The translations under genes were made by a program, and so were the position numbers. This document shows, one piece after another, positions 43,288 through 52,418 of a DNA stretch of 64,000 nt. The stretch is from Bacteroidota bacterium. Its GTDB lineage: Bacteria > Bacteroidota > Bacteroidia > SXHM01. Within the stretch, counting starts at the first letter, position 1. Each line of letters begins with the position of its first letter. The notes under the pieces were generated by a model. It searched no databases. It worked only from the letters and a program-made list of their open reading frames with translations, and was not told the DNA's origin. The stretch is taken from assembly GCA_947479755.1 (NCBI GenBank), contig CANKAM010000004.1, positions 1 through 64,000 of the forward strand. Direction: 5' to 3'.

Positions 43288-43430
43288 AGCGCTTGTGCTT
43301 TGTGGCGGCAAGTGTATAGCAACAGCGCAAGGCGGCAAGGCAATACTTAGCGGAGGATAGGGTTTGGCTGACGAAAAGCGGGTTTTACTAAACGAAGAAA
43401 AGGGCTGAAACCCGAATTCGGCTTTGTTTA

Positions 43431-43874
43431 TTAAAGCCTCCAGAGGGCAAGTACTTCTTTCAGCGCTGTGCGTTTATCGGGTGCTACATACAGGCTGGTA
43501 TCTTTCAGATAGCACAGTTTAAGGATACCATCGGCACCGCGAAAGCGTATCATGCGCAGGTTTATGATGGTACCGCGGTGTATGCGCATAAAGCCAATAA
43601 GAGTGGGCATTTCTTCAACTGATTTAAGGGTGGCGCAAATGCGGTAGCGCTTTACATTTTCAGTAAGGTATGATTCTACTACATAAAAATCAACGTAGTT
43701 GCCTTCCGCCTGCGCATACAGGATATCGCTTATAAAAACGGAGTAAGCACCATCTGCACAGGGCAACTCAATTTTATGCCCCTGCTGTATATAGGTGAGG
43801 TTGGCACCGCAAGAAGGGCAATGCCAGAGGGATAAACCTGTTGACGGAAATAAAGAATACTGATGCTGAATCAT
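43431..43874 (-). CDS. LytTR family DNA-binding protein
   Basis: A 147-residue protein with no receiver domain. Residues about 15-30 contain WHCPSCGANL, a single CxxC finger-like motif. Residues about 38-140 are a LytTR DNA-binding domain: VFISDILYAQAEGNYVDFYV, LKSVEEMP, FMRIHRGTIINLRMI. ATG at 43874 is chosen; the frame runs on 26 codons to an alternative start but the family begins after it. Stand-alone LytTR proteins often act as regulators without a sensor. LytTR domains bind 9-bp direct repeats spaced about 12 bp, which is the geometry of the array 144 bp downstream, so it is the prime candidate to bind the array. Confidence 0.85.
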   Translation of the reverse strand: MIQHQYSLFPSTGLSLWHCPSCGANLTYIQQGHKIELPCADGAYSVFISDILYAQAEGNYVDFYVVESYLTENVKRYRICATLKSVEEMPTLIGFMRIHRGTIINLRMIRFRGADGILKLCYLKDTSLYVAPDKRTALKEVLALWRL

Positions 43875-43969
43875 AGCGTTAAGGTTTAGTTTAACAATAC
43901 AAGAAAAACAACAGACACCCGCTGCGGGGCTTTTGTACTCCGCAGCCGGCAAGGCTCTGTAAAAATTAT

Positions 43970-44132
43970 GAAGTTGTTTAAAGTTAAGGTTTCAGAATTT
44001 TTATTGGGATATTTTTCGATAGACGAGGCGGAGTTTGCAGCTGATAGCAGAGCTTCTCTCAGCAAAAACGACAACGAAGTATAGCGGAAAATATCCCATA
44101 ACAAAAATTAAAGGTTAACTTCAAACAACTTC
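43970..44132. repeat. 163-bp palindromic element between LytTR and PKD genes
   Basis: Arms at 43970-44017 and 44087-44132 are imperfect inverted repeats (gaagttgttt, aagttaa, aatttttattgggatatttt and counterparts). The 69-bp centre is gatagacgaggcggagtttg followed by a small hairpin. A 72-codon frame on the minus strand is an accidental product. Confidence 0.75.
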
Positions 44133-44295
44133 TATATATATAGAATAAGCGCAGCCTGCGACAGCAGGCAGGGCTTATGTTACATTTTAATTCAGGTAAC
44201 GCTGTTTCAGCAAGCGCTAAAATAGTAAAAAAATAACAGAGTGTATGTATAAACGTTAGGTCGGGATAAGGTTTTTATTCGTAGAATATTTTGAT

Positions 44296-44444
44296 CAGGT
44301 CGCTCCTACGGAGCTAAAGAATACACGCTATACAAATTTCTAGAAACAGTTCGCCCCTCCGGGGCTACAAAAAGCCTTGTTAGAGGCGGCCTGTTTGTAG
44401 AAAAACTAACAAGAAGATATAATTAGCTCCATAGGAGCGACCTG
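44296..44444. repeat. nested palindromic element (aggtcgctcctacggagct)
   Basis: Outer arms caggtcgctcctacggagct (44296-44317) and inverted copy (44423-44444) match at 21 of 22. The middle contains gcccctccggggc, a second hairpin. MITE-like, no coding capacity. Confidence 0.8.
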
Positions 44445-44484
44445 TTATAATTTGTTTTTTATTCCGATCGGTTATAAGTTTATT

Positions 44485-47400
44485 CTACTCCCCCGCCAGC
44501 ACCGTCACCTTACCCCTATACGAATGGTCATTACCAAACACATCAGTAATACGGAAAGCATAGACATAGACATCCTGGGCGGCTAATTGGTTGGTCTTTG
44601 TGATTACCCCGTTCCACTTTTCGTTTTCATCAAATGCGGCAAACACTTGTTCGCCCCAACGATTGAAGATGCGCATTTCATAACCGGTAATTCCTATGCC
44701 GGTGCCGAAGAAATAATCGTTATCGCCATCGGCATTGGGTGTAAAGGAATTGGGGATGTAAAAAGTAAAGGCAGCATCTATGTTAACGATGCGCTGAATG
44801 GTGTCCTTGCAGCCGAACTGATTGGTAACAATCTGCTGAACAATGTATGTTCCTGTATCGGCATAGGAATGTTGCGGGCTTTGTAAAGCTGCATTGGTAT
44901 TGTCACCAAAATCATATTGCCACTGATTGGCACCCGATGAATTATCGGTAAAATCAAGGTGCGGATATATGATAGTAGTTGGTTGTGGTGAAGTACTGAA
45001 GTTGGCCACCGGCTTGGGATGCACGGTAATCATATTTGCAATGGTGTCTGAATTATCGCAGCCGTTTCCTGATTTTACATGCAATATAACACTGAACACA
45101 CCGGCAGTATCAAAAACGTGTAACGGATTTTGAAAGGATGAAGAATTGCCGTCACCAAAATCCCAGAGCCACCACACAATGTTATAACCGGGCGCAATGA
45201 TGGATAGGTCGGTAAAATTAACCGCCAGCGGCTGACAGCCTTCTATAATATCGGAAGTGAAATCTACATCGGGAGCAGGGAAAACCTCAACAGGAAGGAT
45301 GGCATCAGCAACGCAACCGCTGTCGGAAGTAACGGTAAGGTTTACGTTAAAAATGCCTGCGTTGGAATAGGTATGCGAAGAATTTTGAAGTGTTGAAGTA
45401 GCGCCATCGTTAAAGTTCCAGTCCCACGCAACATTATTGCCAAAGGGAATGGACGACAAATCAGTAAAGTCAGTTACAGTGCCCAGACAAACGGCAGTTG
45501 CAGAAAAATTAACATCCGGCAGTGCATTTACAATTACTGAATACGTAGTGTCAGCCTCGCAACCAAAATCACTGGCAACGGTAAGGGTAACATCAAAAAT
45601 GCCATTCGTTGAAAAGGTGTAAAGCGGATTGGAGTTATTGGTGATAACACCGTTGTCGTTAAAATCATAGGTCCATGATTCAACATTGCCAAAAGCAATT
45701 CCGCTTAAATCAGTAAAGACTGTTACGGTTCCGTAACAAGCTGTTGTAGCAGTAAAATCGGGTTCGGGAATGGGATAGACTGCAATGTTATTAAAAGTTG
45801 TATCGCTGCAGCCGCCCTGCGAAGTAACAATGAGCGAAACGGTATAAAGTCCCATGTTACCATAGCTATGTGCAGGCGGATTGCTGCCTGAAAACACGGG
45901 AGAACCATCACCAAAATCCCAATCCCATTGTGAGAGAATGCCTGTTGCGATAAAACTCTGGTCTGTGAATATTGCAGCATCATTCTGACAAATATCGTTG
46001 GTTGCAAATGCTGCAACCGGAATGTTGTCAACCAGTAACAATGTGGTTTGGGTGTCGGTGCAGCCCATGTCAGATACCACTTGCAGCCCCACTAAATAGC
46101 TTGCTGCAACCGGGTAGGCATAAACAGTATCCTGAGCCGAAGAAAAATTTCCGTTACCAAAACTCCATGTCCATGCATTGATTGAACCGGATGAGATGGT
46201 TGACAAATCGGTGAACACACTGGTATCACCAAGACAGGAATTGGTGGCGCTGAAAACTGCAACAGGCTTGGGATAAACGGTAACGGTTTGCGTGAGTGAG
46301 TCCATGCAACCGAAGTCGGAAGTAAGCACCAGCTTCACATCAAAATTTCCATCGGCAGAATAAATGTGAACCGGATTTTGCTCGTTGGAATTACTGGAGA
46401 TATCACCAAAGGTCCAGTCCCAGGCAACAATGGAACCATTAGCAATGGTTGAGTTATCGGTGAAGTCGGCAGGACTTTGTTCGCAGGCAGTAGTGTTACT
46501 GAAAGCAGGCAACGGCAAGTCGCGCACCGTTATATTTTGTGAGAGCGAACCCGGGCAACCATTATCCGAAACAACTGAGAGCGCTGCATTAAAGTTGCCT
46601 GTTGCAGGATAACTGTGTACCGGATTTTGTTGCGCAGAGGCGGGGCTTCCGTCACCAAAATCCCATGACCACGAATTGATTGTTCCCGCTGCAAGGATTG
46701 ACTGGTCGGTGAATTGCAGTGCACTGTTCATGCAGGCATTGGAAAAACTAAAATCGGGAACAGGTATAGGAAATGCTTCAACGGTTTGCGAAAAAGTAGT
46801 AGTGCAATTATTATCAGCGGTGGCAACCAGCGTAACATTAAACTGCCCTGTGTTAGTGAAACTGTGTGTTGTATTTTGTGTGTTGGCAACCGGAGAACCG
46901 TCACCAAAATTCCATGTCCAATCGGTAATGCTTCCGGAAGGGAAAGCAGTCTGGTCGGTGAAGTTCACCACTGTTCCTGCGCATTCATCTGTGAATGCAA
47001 AATCGACCTGCGGTGCAGGATTTACGGTAACATCCTGCAAAATGGTATCGCGGCAACCGATGTTATTTTCAGAAACCAAACGCACGGTAAATGTTCCCGA
47101 AGAATTAAAAGTATGCACAGGATTTTGAGCGATGGAAGTATTACCATCACCAAAATCCCAATTCCATGACGTAATGTTGGTGCCTCCCCCGCTTTGCGAT
47201 GCATCAGTAAAATTGGTAGCTGAACCTTCGCAGGCAGTATTGAATGTAAAGTCAGCAACCGGATTGTTGATGTACGTGATCACAACAGTATCACTGCCTG
47301 TGCAGCCATTGAGTGCATCCGTAACATCTGCATACCATGTTCCTTCAGCAGCATTGATGGAAGCTGAGGTTTCGCCTGTGTTCCAGAGGTAAGTGTAATT

Positions 47401-48660
47401 TCCGTTGCCGCCTGTAACCGTTGCATTCAGGGCGGTCTGGTTAACGCAGGAAATATTCTGGTCGGCACCTAAATCAACATTAACGCCTTCTACGGTGATG
47501 CAAAAAGAATAAACCGAAGTGCCGTAATACTGACAGTTATCGTCTTTTACCTGCACGGTAAAACAATGCGGAATGTTGCTGATGTCGGCTTGCGTGGGTG
47601 TCCAGCAAAACTGCGCCTGCGGGCGTTGTCCGTTACCGGCATTAAAAGTTGCCGCAGGAATTGCGTTGTTCCAACTGAGCGATAAATTCTGTGCGACATC
47701 AGCATCAAAACTATTGATAAAGAAACAGAGATTAGCATTCGCACAAGTTGAAATGGTGTAGTTTCCGCTACCCGTTCCTGCACCTGTTAAATCAATGCCA
47801 TCAATAGAAGGCAAGTCATTGGTACAGTTAACAACGCGTATCTGCAAATCGCGCATCACCGAACCAATCAGTTGTCCGTTCCGGTATTCTTGCACCAACA
47901 CAGCAACCACCGCCACTTCCAATGCCTGCGGTGTCATGCAGATATCACCTGTGGCATTATCAAACGTAACGGCAGGATTGGAACTCAAAGGTTGAGTAGC
48001 CGAAAAACCACCTAAATAGGTTACAGAAGAACCCGAAGCATTTAAAGGTGCAACCAATGAATACACGAGCGAATCTCCATCGGCATCAATGGCACCGTGA
48101 TTGAAACAAAAGGTTTGTCCCACGCAGATAAACGGCACCGGATTATTTGAAAATGCAGGAGAACTGTTGCAGGTAACATTCAGGTTGTCGAGCGTTGCTT
48201 CAACCCGAATGTTCTGATTTCCGGGATCAAAAATAGTATTGGTAGCAGTATTGCGGCAACACAAATCGTAACTAAAAACCCAGTCGCTGCAATTGGCAGG
48301 AAGCATAACAGTGTTGGTGTAAATATATTCTTGTACGCCCGGCAGAACACCGCCCGAACATTCGGTAGTAGCACTTTGGCAAATGGGAGAAACCTCCTGC
48401 CCCGTTCCGGGAAGCGGATTTAAGTTGATGGTAAAATTTTGTCCGCACGTTGCTGAACTCACAGTAATGATAGCAGCGTTGGGCGCAGCCACACCCGCAC
48501 AATCACGGTAAAAGGAAAGCGTAACACGGTATTGATTTCCGCCAAGACACTCATACGTTAAGTCGGCACCCTGAGAATGCGAAGCACTCACGCTTCCGGC
48601 TGAAAAGAACAAAGCAAGAAGCAGAACAAAAACTTTGAAGATGCAGTTCCTGTTAAACAT
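44485..48660 (-). CDS. PKD adhesin with gliding-motility-type C-terminal domain
   Basis: A 1391-residue exported protein, the largest in the window. After the signal peptide (to about residue 26) comes a Cys-rich N-terminal module (SHSQGADLTYECLGGNQY, FSYDLCCRN, CFNHGAIDADGDSLVYSL, CVEDG-like pairs) of about 360 residues that often heads such proteins in Bacteroidota, then a single SprB-like unit near 395-460, ten PKD domains of the type WDFGDG, and the gliding-type sorting domain (FYIPNSFTPNADGDNDYFFG, FNRWGEQVF). The last four PKD units and C-terminus share long near-identical stretches with the 34569 protein. Probable surface adhesin. No catalytic domain. Confidence 0.87.
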   Translation of the reverse strand: MFNRNCIFKVFVLLLALFFSAGSVSASHSQGADLTYECLGGNQYRVTLSFYRDCAGVAAPNAAIITVSSATCGQNFTINLNPLPGTGQEVSPICQSATTECSGGVLPGVQEYIYTNTVMLPANCSDWVFSYDLCCRNTATNTIFDPGNQNIRVEATLDNLNVTCNSSPAFSNNPVPFICVGQTFCFNHGAIDADGDSLVYSLVAPLNASGSSVTYLGGFSATQPLSSNPAVTFDNATGDICMTPQALEVAVVAVLVQEYRNGQLIGSVMRDLQIRVVNCTNDLPSIDGIDLTGAGTGSGNYTISTCANANLCFFINSFDADVAQNLSLSWNNAIPAATFNAGNGQRPQAQFCWTPTQADISNIPHCFTVQVKDDNCQYYGTSVYSFCITVEGVNVDLGADQNISCVNQTALNATVTGGNGNYTYLWNTGETSASINAAEGTWYADVTDALNGCTGSDTVVITYINNPVADFTFNTACEGSATNFTDASQSGGGTNITSWNWDFGDGNTSIAQNPVHTFNSSGTFTVRLVSENNIGCRDTILQDVTVNPAPQVDFAFTDECAGTVVNFTDQTAFPSGSITDWTWNFGDGSPVANTQNTTHSFTNTGQFNVTLVATADNNCTTTFSQTVEAFPIPVPDFSFSNACMNSALQFTDQSILAAGTINSWSWDFGDGSPASAQQNPVHSYPATGNFNAALSVVSDNGCPGSLSQNITVRDLPLPAFSNTTACEQSPADFTDNSTIANGSIVAWDWTFGDISSNSNEQNPVHIYSADGNFDVKLVLTSDFGCMDSLTQTVTVYPKPVAVFSATNSCLGDTSVFTDLSTISSGSINAWTWSFGNGNFSSAQDTVYAYPVAASYLVGLQVVSDMGCTDTQTTLLLVDNIPVAAFATNDICQNDAAIFTDQSFIATGILSQWDWDFGDGSPVFSGSNPPAHSYGNMGLYTVSLIVTSQGGCSDTTFNNIAVYPIPEPDFTATTACYGTVTVFTDLSGIAFGNVESWTYDFNDNGVITNNSNPLYTFSTNGIFDVTLTVASDFGCEADTTYSVIVNALPDVNFSATAVCLGTVTDFTDLSSIPFGNNVAWDWNFNDGATSTLQNSSHTYSNAGIFNVNLTVTSDSGCVADAILPVEVFPAPDVDFTSDIIEGCQPLAVNFTDLSIIAPGYNIVWWLWDFGDGNSSSFQNPLHVFDTAGVFSVILHVKSGNGCDNSDTIANMITVHPKPVANFSTSPQPTTIIYPHLDFTDNSSGANQWQYDFGDNTNAALQSPQHSYADTGTYIVQQIVTNQFGCKDTIQRIVNIDAAFTFYIPNSFTPNADGDNDYFFGTGIGITGYEMRIFNRWGEQVFAAFDENEKWNGVITKTNQLAAQDVYVYAFRITDVFGNDHSYRGKVTVLAGE

Positions 48661-48836
48661 TTTGCTTCAAATTTAGGAATTAATGGAGGCGGGGGGGAAT
48701 AAAGAGCGAGCATAGTTGTTTACAAACAACTGTTAGTTTGCAGTCACGGAGATGTATATTTATCGTTAATATTTTCTGCAAGCTCGAAAACGCAATGCAA
48801 GATTAAACGCTAATTTAGCGCCTCAATTTAAAAACT

Positions 48837-51254
48837 ATGCTTACGCTGCTGAAGCGCGAACTATTTAGTTTTCTCAACTCACTCACCGGCTATATTGTGG
48901 TGGGTGTTTTTCTGCTTATCACGGGTTTGTTCATGTGGGTTATTCCTTATGAATCAAATGTGCTGGACAATGGCTATGCCACTATTGATAGCTTGTTTGC
49001 ACTCGCGCCCTGGGTGTTTATGTTTCTGGTTCCGGCCATTACCATGCGCTCGTTTGCCGATGAAAAGAAAAGCGGAACCATAGAATTATTACAAACCAAA
49101 CCGCTTACTGATTTCCAGATCATTTTTGCAAAATATGCTGCGGGGGTGTTGCTCGTTCTTTTTTCAGTTGCACCTACTCTGGTTTATTATTTTTCTGTTT
49201 ATCAGTTAGGCTTTCCGGCAGGTAATATTGACAGCGGAAGTGTTATGGGATCTTACTTCGGACTGATTTTTCTTGCCGCAGCTTTTGTTGCTATCGGTGT
49301 TTTTGCTTCGTCTATAACAGAGAACCAGATTATTTCATTCATCATGGCTCTGTTTCTGTCCTGGTTTTTCTTTGATGGTTTTGCCAGTATTAGTTCCCTT
49401 GATATTTTCGGGAAGGTGGATAACATTCTGCTTAACATCGGAATGCTGGAGCATTACATCAGCATGAGCCGCGGAGTGCTGGATACACGCGATATGGTTT
49501 ATTTCATCAGCCTGAGTGCAGTGTTTATTGTGCTGACACAAATTATTCTCCAGCGCGGAAAATCTTCTGCTTCCTCTCTTTTGGAAAGGGCCGGGGTGAG
49601 GCTCTTTGCTGTTCTGATTATCATCGTAGCAATTAATATTATTGGCAGTTTTCTTTTTAAACGCTTTGACCTTACAGCAGAAAAACGTTACTCGCTCTCA
49701 CCTACCACCATTGATTTGATCAACAAGCTGGATGATGTGGTGTATGTGAAAATTTATCTGGAAGGTGATTTTCCGGCAGACTTCAAACGCCTGCGCAACA
49801 AGACCAAGGAAATGCTTGATGAATTCCGTGCTTACGGAAAAAATAAAATTGAATACGAGTTTATTAATCCGTCTGAAAATTCGGATAAAAAACAGCGCGA
49901 GAAACTGTATCGTCAGTTGGTGAAACAAGGTTTGGAACCCACTACTTACAAGTTAAATGAAAAGGAAGGCGCTGTTCAGAATACCATTTTTCCCGGAGCA
50001 ATATTTTATTACCGTGAAAAGGAAATGCCATTGCAACTGCTGAAAAGCAGGTTGGGAGCTGCACCTGTTGAAATGCTGAATAATTCAATTGAAGATCTGG
50101 AATACGAAATCTCCAATACCATCCGCAAATTAAGCGAAGACAAAACAGATAAAATAGCTTTTGTAATGGGGCATGGTGAACTGGCAAAACCTTTTGTGGC
50201 TGACATTGCGGGAGCGCTGAGTGAATATTATTTGGTTGACACAGTAGCTATCAATGCGCGACTGAATAGTTTAGATGATTTTAAAGCCATAATAATTGCT
50301 AAGCCGGACACGGCTTTTGATGAAAAGGACAAATTTATTATTGACCAGTTTGTGATGCGCGGAGGAAAAGTTTTGTGGCTGGTTGATGGCTGCAAAGCCA
50401 GCATGGACAGTCTGCAAAATGCAAGCGCAACTCTGGGAATGCCTGTGGATGTAAACATTTCCGATCAGCTTTTTAAATACGGTGTACGGATTAACACCAA
50501 TGTATTACAGGATTTGCGTGCAGCGGAAATTCCTGCTCCAACAGGGTATGTGGGAAACCAAGTACAATGGGGATTACAGCCCTGGCTTTTCTTTCCGCTG
50601 ATAGTGCCTACCAGTGAGCATCCGGTGGTGCGCAACCTGAATGCTATCCGCACTGAATTTGTATCAAGTATTGATACCGTTGGTGCAAAAGGCGTGAAGA
50701 AAACCATTCTGTTAGCATCTTCAAAATATTCGCGCACTATGCCAACACCTGTTAAAGTTGGACTGGAAATTCTGGTGAATAAACCGGATGAAGCACTGTT
50801 CAGCAAATCGTATGAGCCTGTTGCCGTTTTATTGGAAGGTGAATTTGAATCGGTATTTACCAATCGTGTTCCACCTTCCATCCAGTTGAGTAAAGAAATA
50901 GGTTTTAAAGAAAAAAGTGTTGCTACTAAAATGATTGTGATTTCGGACGGTGATGTGATAAAGAATAAATACAAGCAAAGCACAGGCGAAGTTTTTCCGC
51001 TGGGCTTTGACCCTTATACCGAACAGACTTATGGCAACAAGAAATTTATTCTCAACTGCATTAATTATCTGTGTGACGACTCGGGATTAATCTCTGTGCG
51101 TGCACGGGAATTAAAAATACGTTTGCTGGATAAAAAGAAAATAGCAAAGCAGCGTTTGCAATGGCAGTTGCTGAATGTGGCATTGCCTGTTCTTTTGATT
51201 ATTATTTTTGGAGTTGTGCAAACTATTTTGAGGAAAAGAAGATATGGAAGATAG
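48837..51254 (+). CDS. fused gliding-motility ABC transporter GldF-GldG
   Basis: An 805-residue single reading frame. Residues about 1-240 are a GldF-type ABC permease (six membrane helices, FADEKKSGTIELLQTKPLTD near 78-97). Residues about 255-805 are a GldG-type protein: N-terminal membrane helix, RFDLTAEKRYSLSPTTIDLI, the IFT52/ABC_transp_aux region (AFVMGHGELAKPFVADIAGAL) and a C-terminal anchor. In Flavobacterium johnsoniae these are two genes of about 240 and 560 residues, and the lengths add up to this product, so the fusion is complete rather than partial. No stop or restart is visible near residues 240-255. The ATPase partner GldA is not in the window. Confidence 0.88.
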   Translation: MLTLLKRELFSFLNSLTGYIVVGVFLLITGLFMWVIPYESNVLDNGYATIDSLFALAPWVFMFLVPAITMRSFADEKKSGTIELLQTKPLTDFQIIFAKYAAGVLLVLFSVAPTLVYYFSVYQLGFPAGNIDSGSVMGSYFGLIFLAAAFVAIGVFASSITENQIISFIMALFLSWFFFDGFASISSLDIFGKVDNILLNIGMLEHYISMSRGVLDTRDMVYFISLSAVFIVLTQIILQRGKSSASSLLERAGVRLFAVLIIIVAINIIGSFLFKRFDLTAEKRYSLSPTTIDLINKLDDVVYVKIYLEGDFPADFKRLRNKTKEMLDEFRAYGKNKIEYEFINPSENSDKKQREKLYRQLVKQGLEPTTYKLNEKEGAVQNTIFPGAIFYYREKEMPLQLLKSRLGAAPVEMLNNSIEDLEYEISNTIRKLSEDKTDKIAFVMGHGELAKPFVADIAGALSEYYLVDTVAINARLNSLDDFKAIIIAKPDTAFDEKDKFIIDQFVMRGGKVLWLVDGCKASMDSLQNASATLGMPVDVNISDQLFKYGVRINTNVLQDLRAAEIPAPTGYVGNQVQWGLQPWLFFPLIVPTSEHPVVRNLNAIRTEFVSSIDTVGAKGVKKTILLASSKYSRTMPTPVKVGLEILVNKPDEALFSKSYEPVAVLLEGEFESVFTNRVPPSIQLSKEIGFKEKSVATKMIVISDGDVIKNKYKQSTGEVFPLGFDPYTEQTYGNKKFILNCINYLCDDSGLISVRARELKIRLLDKKKIAKQRLQWQLLNVALPVLLIIIFGVVQTILRKRRYGR

Positions 51255-51336
51255 AACGCAGATGAAGCGGATTGAGCGATCTTCACTGATTTAAAAAATC
51301 CGCGCTAATCTGTTAAGTCCGTGTCATCCGCGTGCC
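51255..51336. repeat. dispersed palindromic repeat (cgcagatgaagcggatt)
   Basis: Imperfect inverted repeat whose left part acgcagatgaagcggatt pairs with the right part ccgtgtcatccgcgt across the central ttcactgatttaaaaaatcc. It lies directly after the gldF-gldG stop and before the DUF4340 start. It resembles a palindromic repeat I know from several bacterial genomes. No coding capacity. Confidence 0.7.
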
Positions 51337-51351
51337 ATTAAAGAATACAAT

Positions 51352-52404
51352 ATGAAAAAAAACAAAGTCTTCATTATCATAGCCCTCTTGCTGACAGCGC
51401 TGGCAGTTTATTTAGTCATCAACAAGAGCAGCTCAACGCTGAATGTAGAAAAAACAAGTTTTGCTGTAGAAGATACGGCTGCTATAACCAAACTGTTTCT
51501 CGCGGATAAAAGAGGTTTTGCTGTAACATTGAACAGAGTAAGCGCTGGCGAATGGAATGTAAACGGAAATTATCCTGCACGTCAGGACGGAATAAATTCG
51601 CTGCTTGCCACCATAAAAAAAGTGGAAATGAAAGCGCCAATTGGAATCAATGCGCGCGAAAATATTCTGAAAGATCTGGCAGCACGAGGAATTAAAATTG
51701 AGATTTATACCAATGATGATGAACCGGAAAAGGTTTATTATGTAGGCGGTCCAACACCAGATAATTCCGGAACGTATATGGCACTGGAAGATGACGGAGA
51801 TTTTTCAGATCCATACATCACACACATTCCGGGCTTCAATGGTTACCTGACTACACGTTACATTGTTCTGGATTATAAATGGCGTACTTCTGCTATTTTT
51901 AAAAGTGCTTACAGCGAGATTAATTCGGTTAAAGTGGAGTATTTCCAAAAACCGGATGACTCCTTCGAAATTTTAAAAAACGAAAACGGAAAAATCGTCC
52001 TAAAATCACTGAAGTTCAATGCACCGGTCGCTAATTTTGACAGCATTGCTGTAAAAGAATATTTAGTGAATTATGCAAACATCCACTTTGAAGCATTTGA
52101 AAAGCTGAAAGCCGAAACACGCGATTCAATTCTTGCATCGCCAAAATTTTTCAGCATTGCACTAACAACAAATACAGGTAAGACAACTACCGTTATTGCC
52201 TATGCAATTAAAGCAAAGCCCGGTGCAGTTGACCTTAAAGACAATCCGATTGATTATGACCCCGACCGCATGTATGCAAAAATTAATGAAGAGCAAGACC
52301 TTGCACTCATTCAATATTTTACTTTTGACAAACTAATGAAACCGCTTTCGTGGTTTGAGACTGATCCGGTGCAGCCGAAGAGAATTTCGCCACGAGGCAA
52401 CTAA
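51352..52404 (+). CDS. DUF4340 domain membrane-anchored protein
   Basis: A 350-residue protein with a short cytoplasmic tail and one N-terminal membrane helix (VFIIIALLLTALAVYLVI), then an extracytoplasmic DUF4340 domain (VTLNRVSAGEWNVNGNYPAR, KVYYVGGPTPDNSGTYM, FNGYLTTRYIVLD). DUF4340 genes commonly sit directly behind GldG-like auxiliary ABC proteins, and here the pair is separated only by the palindromic repeat, so it is probably part of the same export/motility-linked complex. The catalytic or binding role is not known. Confidence 0.83.
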   Translation: MKKNKVFIIIALLLTALAVYLVINKSSSTLNVEKTSFAVEDTAAITKLFLADKRGFAVTLNRVSAGEWNVNGNYPARQDGINSLLATIKKVEMKAPIGINARENILKDLAARGIKIEIYTNDDEPEKVYYVGGPTPDNSGTYMALEDDGDFSDPYITHIPGFNGYLTTRYIVLDYKWRTSAIFKSAYSEINSVKVEYFQKPDDSFEILKNENGKIVLKSLKFNAPVANFDSIAVKEYLVNYANIHFEAFEKLKAETRDSILASPKFFSIALTTNTGKTTTVIAYAIKAKPGAVDLKDNPIDYDPDRMYAKINEEQDLALIQYFTFDKLMKPLSWFETDPVQPKRISPRGN

Positions 52405-52418
52405 ATTTTAATTATATC

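Noticed and set aside
43066-43360. Protein-coding genes across the 21-bp array (either strand)
   Set aside because: They are frames kept open by a period divisible by three. The minus-strand frame has two stops when followed through the full array, and no start signal is convincing.
43886-44104. 72-codon frame in front of the LytTR gene
   Set aside because: It is the translation of one strand of the 163-bp palindromic element.
44587-47995. Open frames opposite the 44485 PKD gene
   Set aside because: Shadow frames; none has a signal or domain and the sense gene is complete.
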